A program made the position numbers and the translations under genes. This document shows, in pieces, positions 24,484 through 38,100 of a stretch of 64,000 nucleotides of DNA; the stretch's first letter is position 1, and the number at the start of each line of letters is the position of its first letter. Origin of the DNA: Linyphia triangularis (taxonomy: Eukaryota > Arthropoda > Arachnida > Araneae > Linyphiidae); contig OZ021732.1 in assembly GCA_963978545.1 (NCBI GenBank), positions 61,480,714 to 61,544,713 of the forward strand, given 5' to 3'. The notes under the pieces were generated by a model. That model had not been told where the DNA came from and made no database searches. It saw only the letters and a list, made by a program, of their open reading frames with translations.

Positions 24484-27400
24484 GGAAAAATGTCCTTAAA
24501 ACTAAGCTAAACAAAGTGCGAACTCCTGTAGTATCTGTCGAAAGAACACGCTGGTTGTATGTGCCATGCGAAGTGAATTGGAGAACGTCCTACGTGCGAT
24601 AAAAGTAGTAATAACATTAAGAAGGTATATAAGAAGTAAACATAAGGAAGTTAGGCTATGAACCCGAAAGAGTGAAATTGAGATCGCCCTAAGTAGCAGA
24701 TGCGAGTCTTTTTCATTTTTCGGCTCTCCTGAAAAATTTCCTTTTTTGGTCCTAGGTCGTTTTCCATTTCTAATCCTCAATTGTAAAAAAATAATATTAA
24801 TAGTTTTCGGGATATGTAATTTAATTTCAACTTTTCCACAAGAGCGGGTTAGACGCAGTCTCATCAGGTATTACTTGGCTACTTTACTATACTTAGACAC
24901 CACTTTTATGACAATAAGTATAAAAGTTAAAAGGGTGACAAAGGATTTTAGTTGATACATATAAGATAAAATAAAATGGAAATTTTTAATCGATTAATTT
25001 AATGTTGAAGCAAAAAATTCAATCAATAACAAAGAGATGTATTCTTTTATATTTTACAAAATAAATTGAAGTTCTTAATACATTTACTCATTACATAAAA
25101 AATAGCATATAAATATTACAATAAAATGTATTAGTTTAGTATTTTGAACTCGAAATTCATCTTTATTATTATTTACAAATAAATAATCACAATAAGATTA
25201 ATAATAGACTTTTATTTAGTATGTTTATTCTTTGAAAGCATATCATTATTTAAGTTATAATTAATCTACATACAAACTCTAGTAAATTATGAGACCCTCT
25301 TTGAAATTCTATGCCTAGGGTACATTCATTGTTCATTGTTTGGATATTCTTTAAAGTTAATGAATACTTAGTATGTATTAATTTCTAAACACAAATTGAT
25401 TGTTATCTTTTAAGCGAGTAGTGAACAAATTATTATCTTTTAATTTCAGTGGCGTTAATTATGAATATATGATTTGTTTCCATAAGCTCTTAGCAAGAAG
25501 TAATTAATTTTCATTAGAAAATCGATTGAGTGATGTTAAAATGTTGTTATTTATGTATTGAATTATCATTTGTGTGTTATTACAGCCATTACACATTCAT
25601 AATGAAGAGTTTTGCTCGTCATTGTTTCATTTCCAGTATTCTGGGATAAACTTTGGAATTAAAATACATATTTTTGAAATAAATGTTATGCAAAATTGAT
25701 TTTCAAAGGGGCTCGTATTACCAAGCAATCTCATTTTTTTTTCAATGCAATCAATAATAATGCATCCTTAAAATAAATACAAAATTTCATCTAATCATAA
25801 ACGAGTAATTAATTTTTCCCTGTAAATCATTTTGAAAATGGCGCCATCACTCATACAGTTCTCTCATGTATCCAATAGCATACTCGTATTGAAATTCGGC
25901 ATTGAAATATAATTATGAGAGAATTTTTATACATTACTATCTAGTTTTCAATAATGAAAAGAAAACTTGTTTTTAAGTTTTATAATACAAGAACAGTAAG
26001 TCAAACGGACAAAATCAACCATTAATGTAATTGGAAGTTCAGTAGCAAAAGCAAAAGTAAAATACTACCAATTAATTACTACTTGATTTATTTTAAGATA
26101 CAAAGGCAAAAATAGTTTTTTTGAAAGGAATGGTCTTAGAACTAATGATAATCGTTAATCAGTAGGTGACTTTGCTATTAAAATGTAATTATTTTGACTG
26201 CAATGAGTTTTGGCTTAACGAACTTTATTAATCTCACACAATTATTTACTAGTAGAAAATACCACAAAATAATTTCATACTTTAGCTAAGGTGAATAGGA
26301 AATTACATAAATTTAAAATTGGAATTAAAACTGAAATCTGAGAATTGATATATTTAGGTATAGAATTGCAAATAACAAAAGGAAAATAACAAAGGATTTT
26401 AGTTGATACATATAAGATAAAATAAAATGGAAATTTTTAATCGATTAATTTAATGTTGAAGCAAAAAATTCAATCAATAACAAAGAGATGTATTCTTTTA
26501 TATTTTACAAAATAAATTGAAGTTCTTAATACATTTACTCATTACATAAAAAATAACATATAAATATTACAATAAAATGTATTAGTTTAGTATTTTGAAC
26601 TCGAAATTCATCTTTATTATTATTTACAAATAAATAATCACAATAAGATTAATAATAGACTTTTATTTAGTATGTTTATTCTTTGAAAGCATATCATTAT
26701 TTAAGTTATAATTAATCTACATACAAACTCTAGTAAATTATGAGACCCTCTTTGAAATTCTATGCCTAGGGTACATTCATTGTTCATTGTTTGGATATTC
26801 TTTAAAGTTAATGAATACTTAGTATGTATTAATTTCTAAACACAAATTGATTGTTATCTTTTAAGCGAGTAGTGAACAAATTATTATCTTTTAATTTCAG
26901 TGGCGTTAATTATGAATATATGATTTGTTTCCATAAGCTCTTAGCAAGAAGTAATTAATTTTCATTAGAAAATCGATTGAGTGATGTTAAAATGTTGTTA
27001 ATTTTTTTTTTTTTTAAATTTCTTTTACAACTATTGTGCCGAAATTAATTTATTTCTGTATGTTATGACAGTATAAAACTAAATTATATTAATATTTATT
27101 TTTCGAAGTCCTAAAATGTAAAAAACGCGTCAAGAACGCAAGAAGCTTTAGACTACAAAAATTCTTTGAAAATGAGTAGACGTGAAGTTAATTGTGACAG
27201 AAGATATCTAGTGTGACATCTCCTTTTTCCAATTCAAATCCCAAATGTTGATTACAGTTCCCCTTGAAAGATCTCTCGTTAATATTTTTCAACTTGAAAT
27301 TATAAAATTATGACTAACCATAGCAGTCCATATGCTGTAAGATGTTTTGGTCAGTAGAGTTCTCGTGTAAAGCATATGCAATACAACCAACTACTTTATA

Positions 27401-30130
27401 AATACTCTCAATTAACCCAATCACAAGCTGTAGTAGACAATGTTACTTCTTCAGATTAATTTAATGGATAAAGTGCTAATCGGATCGGACAGTCAAAAGA
27501 AAGTAATCTAATTCCTAAACCTTCTGCTCAGCTTGAGATGACAGTCAAGAAGACCTTTCCCTTTCCGAGTGGCACATTTTGATGTTCTCTGACTTCTGCT
27601 TGACATATCCCGTCACCCTCCACGGCAAAACATCGCTGTAAATTATTATTTATCGACTTACAACTTCATCATCCCGTAACCGTATCCTTGGTGACAGGCA
27701 TCTCGAGCAGAAATTAATCGGATGGCGATGATTTCAACACTCGCCGTTGTTAGACGTCAATTACCTTCGGGACAACTTCTCGATTACCCGATAATTACGT
27801 CTTACAGTGTCAAAGAAGTAAGTTCGTCAGAGAATGTGTACCCCGTAATTTATTTCTGGGTTAAAGGTTTCTCTGAGCATTTTTTTTTTTTTTTTTTTTT
27901 AAAGTTTTTATCAATTTACAAACTTTTTTCTTTCTTATACAAGAAGATTATTACTCGGATTTAAGAAATTTAGAATATACTTACATAAATCACCATTTAC
28001 TGAAGTTATTCATCAGAATGTATTGAAATAATTATATCGGCAAGGAGCTTTTAGAGTTTTTTTTTTTAAAAAACTGAAGTTTTTAAATTTCTATGCCTTG
28101 TAGAGATATATTTTACAGCTTCGCAAACTACAATTGAAAAATACTTAATATTTTTCTAAGATCCAACTTATTAGTATATATCAAGGAATACTCATTTTAA
28201 ATTCAATCCTTGATCCTTCAGATACATCTTACTTATATTTAGTTGATTCTCAATAGTCTTTATTTTACAATCACGTTTAGAAACATTTTCCTTTGATGTA
28301 GGGAATAAAAGTACTTATTTTCAAATAAAAACTTTAAATGTTTGTAAAGCACTGAAGTTGACAACAGAACAATTAAATTGAAATTATATTTCATTGATAG
28401 TTTATATGTATGCACAGTCTAGGTGATTTACAAACATATAAAGTTATTATTTCAAAATAAGTACGTGTGTTCCATACATCATAGGAAAAGCTTTCTAAAG
28501 ACGCTTCTTAAATAAGTTGAAAATAAAGCGTAATGAAAAAATCCATGAAACTCTAGATTTAAAATGCAGAATTTTTGTAAGGATAAAAAAAATCCTTTCA
28601 TCTTTGGCATGACATATATCCCAGTATGGATAGTCTTTGAAATTGCTTCCATGTATGTTTGTTTAGGCTCCAAGAGGTATTTTTCACAGAGTAAATATTT
28701 GTTTACCAAAGTTTTAAGTTATAAGGTTCCCGTAAGGAAAACTCATTATTGACTAGAGACCATAATCTTATATTTCGAACGCCTGAGGATAATATACATA
28801 TATATTTTACTTTTTCAAGAGGGAGGTATGAAATTCTCAATAATATTCAGAGGAGATGGTTAGCATTTCGATAATATATAGTATCAGGCAGATAAATTAG
28901 AATTATGTTTCTGTATCTATGGAGAATTTTTTTATATAAATATATATATGCCACTAGTTACAAGGGAGCCTTCTAAACTTAAGTTTTCTCTTTTTAATTT
29001 AACTTAAAGATCCGAATTCGGTTGAAACTGTAAAATCAGAGTTAGATATCAAAAGCACTTTCACAATGAGTATTGTGCAGTATATTCCAGAATGTCTCTA
29101 TTCGTGTCCTTCTAAACAACTGATAAATAAAGATAGAGATGATGCATGTGTTGAATTATTCTAAAATATATGATAAATCAACTTCTGTATTCCATTTCTA
29201 GTTAATTAGCTATTCCGTTTGAGAGCTATATTATATCCGTTTGGTCTACACCATAAATTTCGTATTTGAAGTGAAATTTCGTGTAACATTCTCATTATCA
29301 AAATTTCTCATGCATTGATGTTATTGTTACTTTGGCCTCATGGAATTAAATTGACAATTGCACTCATTTATGATGCAACGAATTCTAAAGCTTTAATTTT
29401 CTAGATAGGGATGTACATTATTAATATTTAGTTCCTTCATACATTTTTAATATTTATAAGGAATGTTGATACTATAAATATATTATAACACACTGATTAT
29501 TGCACTGGGTTATAAATTTCATAAGTAGGAGTTTTTCAATCGTGCATAATTTAGAGGAAGGAGAAAATTATTATGTTTTTGTAGATCATATAAGTATATA
29601 ATGTAATAATGGAGACTATTTTAATTAGATAGTTCACCTATCAGTTATACATAGAAAAATTATCAAAATCAATAATACATGCTAATATAATTAAGAACTT
29701 TGAATTGAGCTGAATTCTCACATTTTGGAGATATTTATTATATCTTTAGAAAAATGTTATATTTGTTTCAATTTTAAAAACATTCACTCACTTGGTATTT
29801 TATTAAACTAATATAGATCCTCTACATGGGAACTGAACTTGATACTCTCTTAAGATTTTATTTAATTTATTTTGTATTATTAAATGCAAGAAAATACCTT
29901 ATTTCCATTGAAATTTTCAGTAGAGGTTCTCAAACTTTCAAAAATTTTAACCCAATTTGTCATAGGTCAATCTTTTACGATATATCCCCATTAGTAACGA
30001 TTAGAGGAAAAATTGTCCACCCCTTTTACACATTTTGAAATTTCAGCAATTTTGACTGTAATTTAGAAAAGTTCAAACAACTAAGCGTTTAAAACTGAAA
30101 ACTTAGGAAAATAGTAAAACAAATTTAGTT

Positions 30131-30175
<45 letters not shown>

Positions 30176-33100
30176 CATCTTGACATCTGATGATGATGAT
30201 GATTATGATAAAAGTATCTACATTTATTATTTTATTTCAAAAATTTCTAGGGATATTTATTTTTAATTGAACAATCCATTGAAAAAAATCCTGCTCGTTT
30301 CCAAATTTGCCCACAAAGTAAAAAGGCAATAATGATAAATATATATAAAACAAATAATGAAATAATGTAGAACTTTAAAATTAAATAATTTTTTTATAAA
30401 TTTGTATAAGAATTATTCTTTGCAACACGACGTAGATAAACTTATCTTATTGAGACTAAGAAAAATATCGAAATATATCTGCACATTCTTTGAATGCAAA
30501 GGACTGAATGTATATATGAATTAGTATATTCGTACTATCTGTTAGACGGTCCTTAAATTTGACTCATATATATAAAAAAAATATATATATATATTTTTAT
30601 TAATTTCATCACTTTCCTTATAAGTTAAAATCCCAAACTCAAAACTTTCAGACCACACGCGTTCTTTCTTTTTGCCAAATAGTTAAAAAACAAAACTACT
30701 GTATTTATTTTAAAGCATTAAAAGTTTTGATTAACATTTTGTACTATGGTACATGCGAAAAGTACACTTTGAACACTTTGATTGGGTTTTCGATTATAGT
30801 TGATGATTCCTTTAATGTCTATTTCAGATACTATTTAAGGCACGAGTACTTTAACTTATTCAGTTTCATTTACGATTTTTTTCAATCATGTAATTAGATG
30901 ACTCGTCTTTATGAATTTCAATAAAAGTATATAAATCCTTTACAGACATTTTTCCATAAAAAAAGTGATAACTAAGAAAAACCCAACATCATCAGAAAAC
31001 TAGTGAAACTGATATATTCGGTAAACAGTTACCTCAAATACCGTTAAATTTTTTAAGAATTATCACTGTAATTAATAACATTTACAGGATAAACATATTG
31101 AAAATTTAAATATAACTCTTAAAGATACTCTTCCGTTGTATGTGTACCATATAAAAAACGAAAACAATTATAGAGTTAACTCATCTAAACTAACAACCTT
31201 CAAAACATTTTTAATTAATATAACAAACCATTATAGCGTTGCTCTATCAACCTTATGACAAACCGTAAACATTTAGCATTGGCGATATATTCACGCGTCA
31301 TTTAAAATTGTAAACATTTAAGCTTGGCGACAACTGCTCCAAATGGTACCTGTCTAATACCCTTTTCAGTATTGGAGCTAACATTATACAACTACTATCT
31401 GGATATCACAAGAACAGCTCCCTAAAGGTTGTTTATCACTCTGTGTTGCCATAAAAACAAGACTAGAATTTTCCACGGTAATTCCAGGAAAAAGACATTC
31501 ACTTTATAGGCCTTGGATGCCAATTTGCCGCATACATCACCCCAATACTAAATAGACAAGTCGTGTTTCCATAGCAGCCGCCGTCAACCAGACAATCTTA
31601 TGGGATCGATTCTCATGATACACAGACAATAAGCGAGTATATAAGACAATTTTCGATCATAGAGTCCTTGATTGAATGTACTACTGACCTTGATGTGTAC
31701 TTCCATCCTTGTTTTCCCGAATCCTAAATCTCTCATGACATGCAGAGCGAAATTTTTCTGTTCTCTCCAAACTATACCGTTGCTCACGCTGAAACCTGCA
31801 ATTGAGATGCGAATATTGAGCAGGCACATCATTATGAGATTCAAAATTAGACATGCTACTCAATGGATGAAGTCTAAGACCTCTGTCAACGTCATGCGAT
31901 CAATAAACATAGACATATCCTCATTAGAGGTCTGTAATTCGTGTTGAGAATCAATGCAGGAGTGGGTATGAAGGTTTTGTAGCTGGCTTCGAATTTAATA
32001 CTGAAACCGTAATAACAAACTTAGAGGAATCGGCTCATTAATCGTTCATGCTAGGTATGTATTGTATGTGTACTAGATTCTACCGAATTAAAAAGTATAT
32101 TTTAATCAGAAGATATTGGGGAACTACCAGTGGCGGCAGGAAATGTTAGTGCAGCTAGAAACATGCGACTTTCCAACAACCCCTCCTCCCTCCCCAACCA
32201 CGCACACTTTCCACAATCAGGTACAGTTATATAATTTTTTTTTTATCATTTTAAAAATCGATTTCTTTTTTTGCACCTAAAAGTAAATAATTAGTATTGA
32301 TTTTTAAATGAAAAAATTTCAGTTTTATTCAAAAATTAGTAATGTAATTAACATTTAACTTCGTTACAATTAGCCTATTTTTTAACAGTGACTACACGAG
32401 TTTTATGGGGCCAAGAAAAGAATTTATAGTTGAAATTGTTCGTAATATCATTCTGAATGTTATGAACCATCATCTAGTTTCTATAATATATAGTTTTTTT
32501 AATAGAGTTTTTTTAACATTGAAAGTACACTTTTTAAAAACTTTTGCATTAAAAAAATCTAGCAAAATTCATTTTCTTTTTCAATCAATTTAACTGAGAT
32601 TCAAAACATCAAATAGTTAATGCAGATTCGAATTCTCAAATCATTTTTTGAAAAGATTATATCAAACTTAAGTAATCACAGTTTAAATGATGTTTCACCT
32701 GCCAAAAACAGATTTTTAAGATAATGAGTTTAAAATATTAAAATTTATTTTCAGAACAAAATAGTACTTCAAACTAATAAAATAACTCTCTAACTTAAAT
32801 ATGATACCATTATCTTGAAAAAATTCCATCTAGAGATTATTTTAAAGCAGAAAAACTATAAATACATTTGACTTATTTTTTCGATTTTTCAAGTGTTTGC
32901 ATACACCTTAATGAACGCAAATTCTATAATATTCAAATCGAAGTTTCGTTTCAATTTGTACAAAATAATAACATTTATAACATAGCATTATAAAATGAGA
33001 ACAATTAAACAAATCCTTCTATATAGTTTTTATTTCAAAAACATCTCTCGTTTTGGCCTCTAAATGTAAGTTCTTGTTTACTTAAAATCAATACTGCTTT

Positions 33101-33911
33101 GATGTATATTTACATGAAGCGTTTATTCAGAAAGCTACCTTTTTGTTTAATCCACTATATCCAACACTATTCCAAACGGTCTTTTTAATTCAGACCATCA
33201 AACATGGCCTACAAAGCAATTTTTACAAATAAAGATGGGAAAAGTTCATACTTTGCTTTTATGTGAAGTTGGAACAAGGTACAGTATGTAAAAAAAAAAA
33301 TCCGAACGATGGCTATATCTTGTATTTTAACTGATGAAATAACTAAAGTAAAGCACAGTTGTAAATCATGGAAGGTCTTTATCAATTGTATATACAATTT
33401 TTTTATCATGAGGGGTCGTCTACATATTAAAACTAAACCAAACTTTAAAAAGTTCAATGGCAACCCCATAATATTATACTACATTTAGATTTAAAAAAAA
33501 AAAAAGAAAAAAAAAAAAGGTCTAAATAATAATTTTTATAATTTTCCAATGTTTTTTATCATGAGGGGTCGTCTACATATTAAAACTAAACCAAACTTTA
33601 AAAAGTTCAATGGCAACCCCATAATATTATATTACATTTAGATTTCAAAAAAGAAAAAAAAAAGTCTAAATAATAATTTTTATAATTTTCCAATGAGTGG
33701 TTAGTAATTTAAATGTCAAAACAAAAATGGCAAATTAATGTTAAAGAGAAATTTTTTTTTTCACCCCATAAATTCTTAAATAGCTAATATATTTTATCAA
33801 TTTTTGTTTCAAACGATAGTTTATAAAAGGTCAAGTATAAATAACATGCAATTTTTGTATTAACTGTTTTTTAATAATTAATTAATCAAACAAGTTTTAG
33901 TTTTTTTAATA

Positions 33912-33971
<60 letters not shown>

Positions 33972-35088
33972 CTTCCATTAGAATTATCATGGTTGAATAT
34001 CCCTCCAGAATTTTTTTCATTCCATTTTGACATTCGGTTCTCAATATTTTAGCAAAAATTGAAAAAAGCACTCTTTAAGGGACATTGTAATAGATTACGT
34101 CTTGAACCACGCAAACGTTCGGATTTTTCGGCGCGCTAAAGAAATTTTTCTCAAGATCGGCCAAAACGTGTTTCTCAACATAATGAATTGAAATTTATTA
34201 ACTAGGGTAAGCGAAGTAATTGAAATCGAATGAAAACATAAAAAATAGGGGTTCGTATTGAAATTTTTTAAGATATAGTTAAAGGTACTTTTAGTATACA
34301 GCCCTCTACGAAAAAATATTTGCACCAGACATGTAGAAAATCATAAACAAAACATTTTGGAGCAAACCACAAGATTCTACGATAATTAAAACCGAAGATA
34401 TAGCCATCGTTCGGATTTTTTTTTTTTTTTTGCGTACTGTACCACTGTCCGGGTTATCGATAAACTCTTTATCGTAATTAAATAATACCCACACTTTATC
34501 ATAAAAGGACTCCATGTTTCAAAATGACACTCGATGTAGAGGGCTTTTTAAAAACCGTTAACTTTCCTAATCTTTTACTGTCACCCACGCTGATTTTCAA
34601 GCAGAGCCAAGCAGTTAATCGAATTCTCAAAGGCAGTCGAAGTTGGGAAAAAAGCTGATCTGGCTGCCTCGCTACACATTGCGTGGAGGGTTGGCTTAAT
34701 TGGTTACTATTGGTTACCATGGCAACGCATGGCAACGTCTTAGCCGAAACGCGTTTAACATGGCTGCTGTTCGGAGGAAGATCACCTTGATTGGAAACGT
34801 TTTATTTACCTTATGAATTGAGTATTGAGGCAAGAAGTTTGCTATTTATCGGATTTTTTTTACATTTACCTTAGAAATTTCGACTTTATCTTAGAAAATT
34901 ATAAAATATATCATTTTAGTTTCAAACTAACAAATTTAGATGCAGCCCGGCCGCACTGGCTGTAGTGCACGAACCGCCACTGGGAATTACCCAGATAGCA
35001 CAGGGGTATTGGCCAATTTTGGAATCAAGGTTCTGGGAAAATTGGCTTGCCCATGCCGAAACTCGAGCATCGTTCCAATATACACGAA

Positions 35089-35119
<31 letters not shown>

Positions 35120-38100
35120 CATCAAAACCATCACAAAACATATTGTTTACGTCTCCTGTCCTTTGTTATAAAAATTTATTTCAATTTTAAAACCCTGCAT
35201 CAGCATTTAAATTGAGCAAGACCCATAGCAACAAGCAGCATACAACGGTCCCTATCCAGTGTTGAGTGATATCGGTCAGCGTATTTGTGCTACCGGGATA
35301 GTTGTTTGTAAGTACAGAATTTTATTCACAACACTCAACCTATTCACTTGTAATTCAATATCTGAATTTTTGGCCCCATTACTAGAAAATGAATGTATTA
35401 CTTTCAACTACCCTTATGTATATATATATAAGGTAATGAAAGTATAGGATTTCGGTCAAAAAAAATTTCAATTTTTTTTTTTTTGTATGTGCATTTCTGT
35501 ACGTTTTGGAACATCCTGATTTCAAAAAAGTGATCTAGAAAAAATGTCTGTCTGTGTGTGTGTCTGTGGTCAGCATAACTCCTGAGCAAATTGACCTACG
35601 ATGTTCAAATTTGGTATGAGGGTTAGTGGCGGCCATTGGACCTACCATTAAAGTTTTCGTCAAAATCGCACATGCGCATAAGGTAGCTGCCATTGAAATA
35701 AATCATGTTTTTCAATGATTGCTAAAAAACGGTTCTAACGATTTTGATAAAAATCTTTGTGGTAATGCCTCTTAAGGTGTTCTAAACATCCCCACCTCCG
35801 AAATTTCAGTAAAAATGTTTTAATGGCGTAAGAAGTTGAAAAATGAATGCCTTCAACACAGAGTCTTCTTTTCTTGAGCATACCTCATCAATGACCGTTT
35901 TTTTTCCCCTCCCCTCTGTTTTTTCTTTACCTATACAAGAATTATCGCAAAAAATATCGCCAAACTGGCCATTTAATCTAAATGAAGGAGGAAAATATAC
36001 AAACGACACAAATCCACGTCAGTATTATAGTGTGATTGAAAGTTGTGCAATGTTATTAGTGTTACGTTTTCTTCTTAGTGTACAGAATATTGAAAATGAT
36101 ATAAAAGGTGGGATGTATTAGAAAAGCGTTCGTCATTAACTTTTAGAGATGGGCCGTAACACTTATGTTGGAGTTTTTCGTGGATATCAGATGTATACTG
36201 AATACGCCAATATATATCTTTTACTATTGATACAACAGTATAAAACATTTCTAAAAAGTGAAAAAAAAAAAAAAAAAGGATTTTTTTTGTGTTAATACAC
36301 TTAATATATGAATTTTTTTCCTAATAATTAAACACAAATATTTTTCATGTTTACGTAAATCAAAGTCTAAAAAAGAATTTATTCTTTTGTTATAACTTGA
36401 CAGTATGTGACTTGACCTAACTTTAAATAAATATATTTAATTAACTATACCTCCAGATTTCATCGTTTTAGACGACATCAATTATGAGACGATGACGTTC
36501 ACAAATGGTATCATTCAGTTTCTTTTCTGATAAAGTCATGTCTGCCGAGTATTTGTCGTAGCCAATCTTAATAAATTGTCCAAATGAGCGTCAGTTGAGT
36601 TATTTCTGTATTGATTCTTGATAAAAACAGTCTTACTGAAAGTTTCTTCATTTAGTTTCTTCTGGCCACGTTGCAAAGGCGCAGTTCTAGATAGCAAACA
36701 CTTACTATTTTGGACAAATTAAAATTATGTAAAATAAATCCATTCCAAGAAATTTGATTTTTTTCTGTGCTGCCAGTGTATCGCAGAAAAAGTTATCACG
36801 TGACGCATCCGGCTCATGAACCGCGTAGTGGCAAACGCTGTATTAGAAGAAATTAACCACAGTCTAAGTTAAACGCTATAAAAATGTACAGGGACGCCAC
36901 TAGAGAGATGCAAAGAGGTGTACTTGTAACCCCCTTGAATTAGAAAATTAAACATGAAATAAAAAATTATACAAAAAAACTCGAAAAGAGACGCATGAAA
37001 GAGATTTTAAAATGTCCAATGGAAAAGAAATTTATTACATAGCTATTTTTTAACATTCAATTAAGAAATATAATTAGAAATAATGAATTTTGGGGGGAAA
37101 AAAAATTTAACCATCGTACAGTGTGCGATCTGCACACCTCTGAAAATAATCCTTCCAGCGCCCATGAAAATTTATAAGTTCAGGGCAGTAGCATGTTTAG
37201 AGCCCTACAAAACTATTTATGACATACTAGCTGAATACACATGCTTCGCAACGAAATTTTACCATTTGTAATTTTTTAGTTAGCTGCGTGGCCCCGCATT
37301 GCAGAGATCCATCATTGGTGTATAGATCCCCGCTTTAGGCGCTTAGCGAATGAGCTCGCTGCGTATCGCAGGAAAGTTCATTGCTAGGCAAAATCAAGTT
37401 CGCTTCCCTCGCTGAAAAGTTCATTGACACATAAGCACAGGCATACTTCATTCGTTGAAAGGTTCATTGCTATGCAAGCATTGGCTCGCTTCACTTGCTG
37501 AAAAGTTCATAGCTGAGTAAGCTAAGCTCGCTTCGCTCACTCAAAAATAATTGCTTCATAAACCCTTAAAATTAGAAGCCTTTCCCTTGTCGAGAAGCAA
37601 AACAATTTTCCCCTTTAATACAAAACAATTTCCCCCTTTAATACAACTACTAACTACTTTGAGAATATTTTAAAACGTGTTTGTGAAAAGCAAAATTAAA
37701 AGGCCAAAAGTACTTATGTTGAAATTTTCAGAGCTCTAGGCCTAATAGAAGTCGCTTTTGTGAAATATTAATCAAAAAAGTTAATTAAAAACAAATTAAA
37801 ATTTTGACATTCTGTTTTGTCAAAAGTCCAATTAGAAGTCCAAAACTACTTATGTTAAAAATTTCAGATCCCTAGTCTTATTAGAGATCGTTTTGTAAAA
37901 TATTTATTAATTAATTAAAAAAACTAATTATAAAAAAACTAATCAAAATAAAAAAAAATTACTTTTCACAAGTCCAATTAGAAGGCCAAAATTACTTTTG
38001 TTGAATTTTTCAGTGCTATAGCACTGTTCGAATCGTTTTGTAAAATATGTACTAATTAATTAAAAAAATTTAATAAAAAAAATTAATAAATAAACAGAAT

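Larger units (their letters stand above)
22032..31688 (-). other. P450 intron 3
   Basis: A 9657-bp intron. It holds a small pogo-like MITE, a tandem duplication invaded by another MITE (24.0-24.9 kb), a 612-bp direct repeat pair, a G+C-elevated patch (27.42-27.85 kb) and a 39-base A run (30135-30173). No further exon is seen. Confidence 0.8.
33282..34439. mobile_element. Tc1/mariner-like non-autonomous element nested in a hAT element
   Basis: TA flanks at 33280-33281 and 34440-34441. Left end CAGTATGT then an A run and ATCCGAACGATGGCTATATC; the right end, inverted, is CAGTACGC, an A run and the same core. It has no transposase frame. Inside are a 153-bp tandem duplication and a long TA repeat. 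Confidence 0.83.
32128..34982. mobile_element. hAT-type element, non-autonomous, hosting a nested mariner-like insertion
   Basis: Ends are CAGTGGCGGCAGG and, inverted from the right, CAGTGGCGGTTCG. The flanks GGAACTAC (32120-32127) and GGAATTAC (34983-34990) match at seven of eight bases, consistent with an aged 8-bp duplication. It is 2855 bp, including the 1158-bp insertion at 33282-34439. No transposase segment is recognisable in the remaining 1.7 kb. Confidence 0.75.

Noticed and set aside
24502..24864. 120-codon minus-strand frame
   Set aside because: It spans a MITE and its flank, has no domain, and stays open across low-complexity sequence.
24938..27000. LTR retrotransposon with 612-bp LTRs
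   Set aside because: The repeat ends are not TG...CA, there is no primer-binding site, polypurine tract or gag/pol, and only 839 bp lie between.
34920..35171. Small frames on both strands around 35 kb
   Set aside because: They contain a long A/T run and overlap the end of a hAT element.
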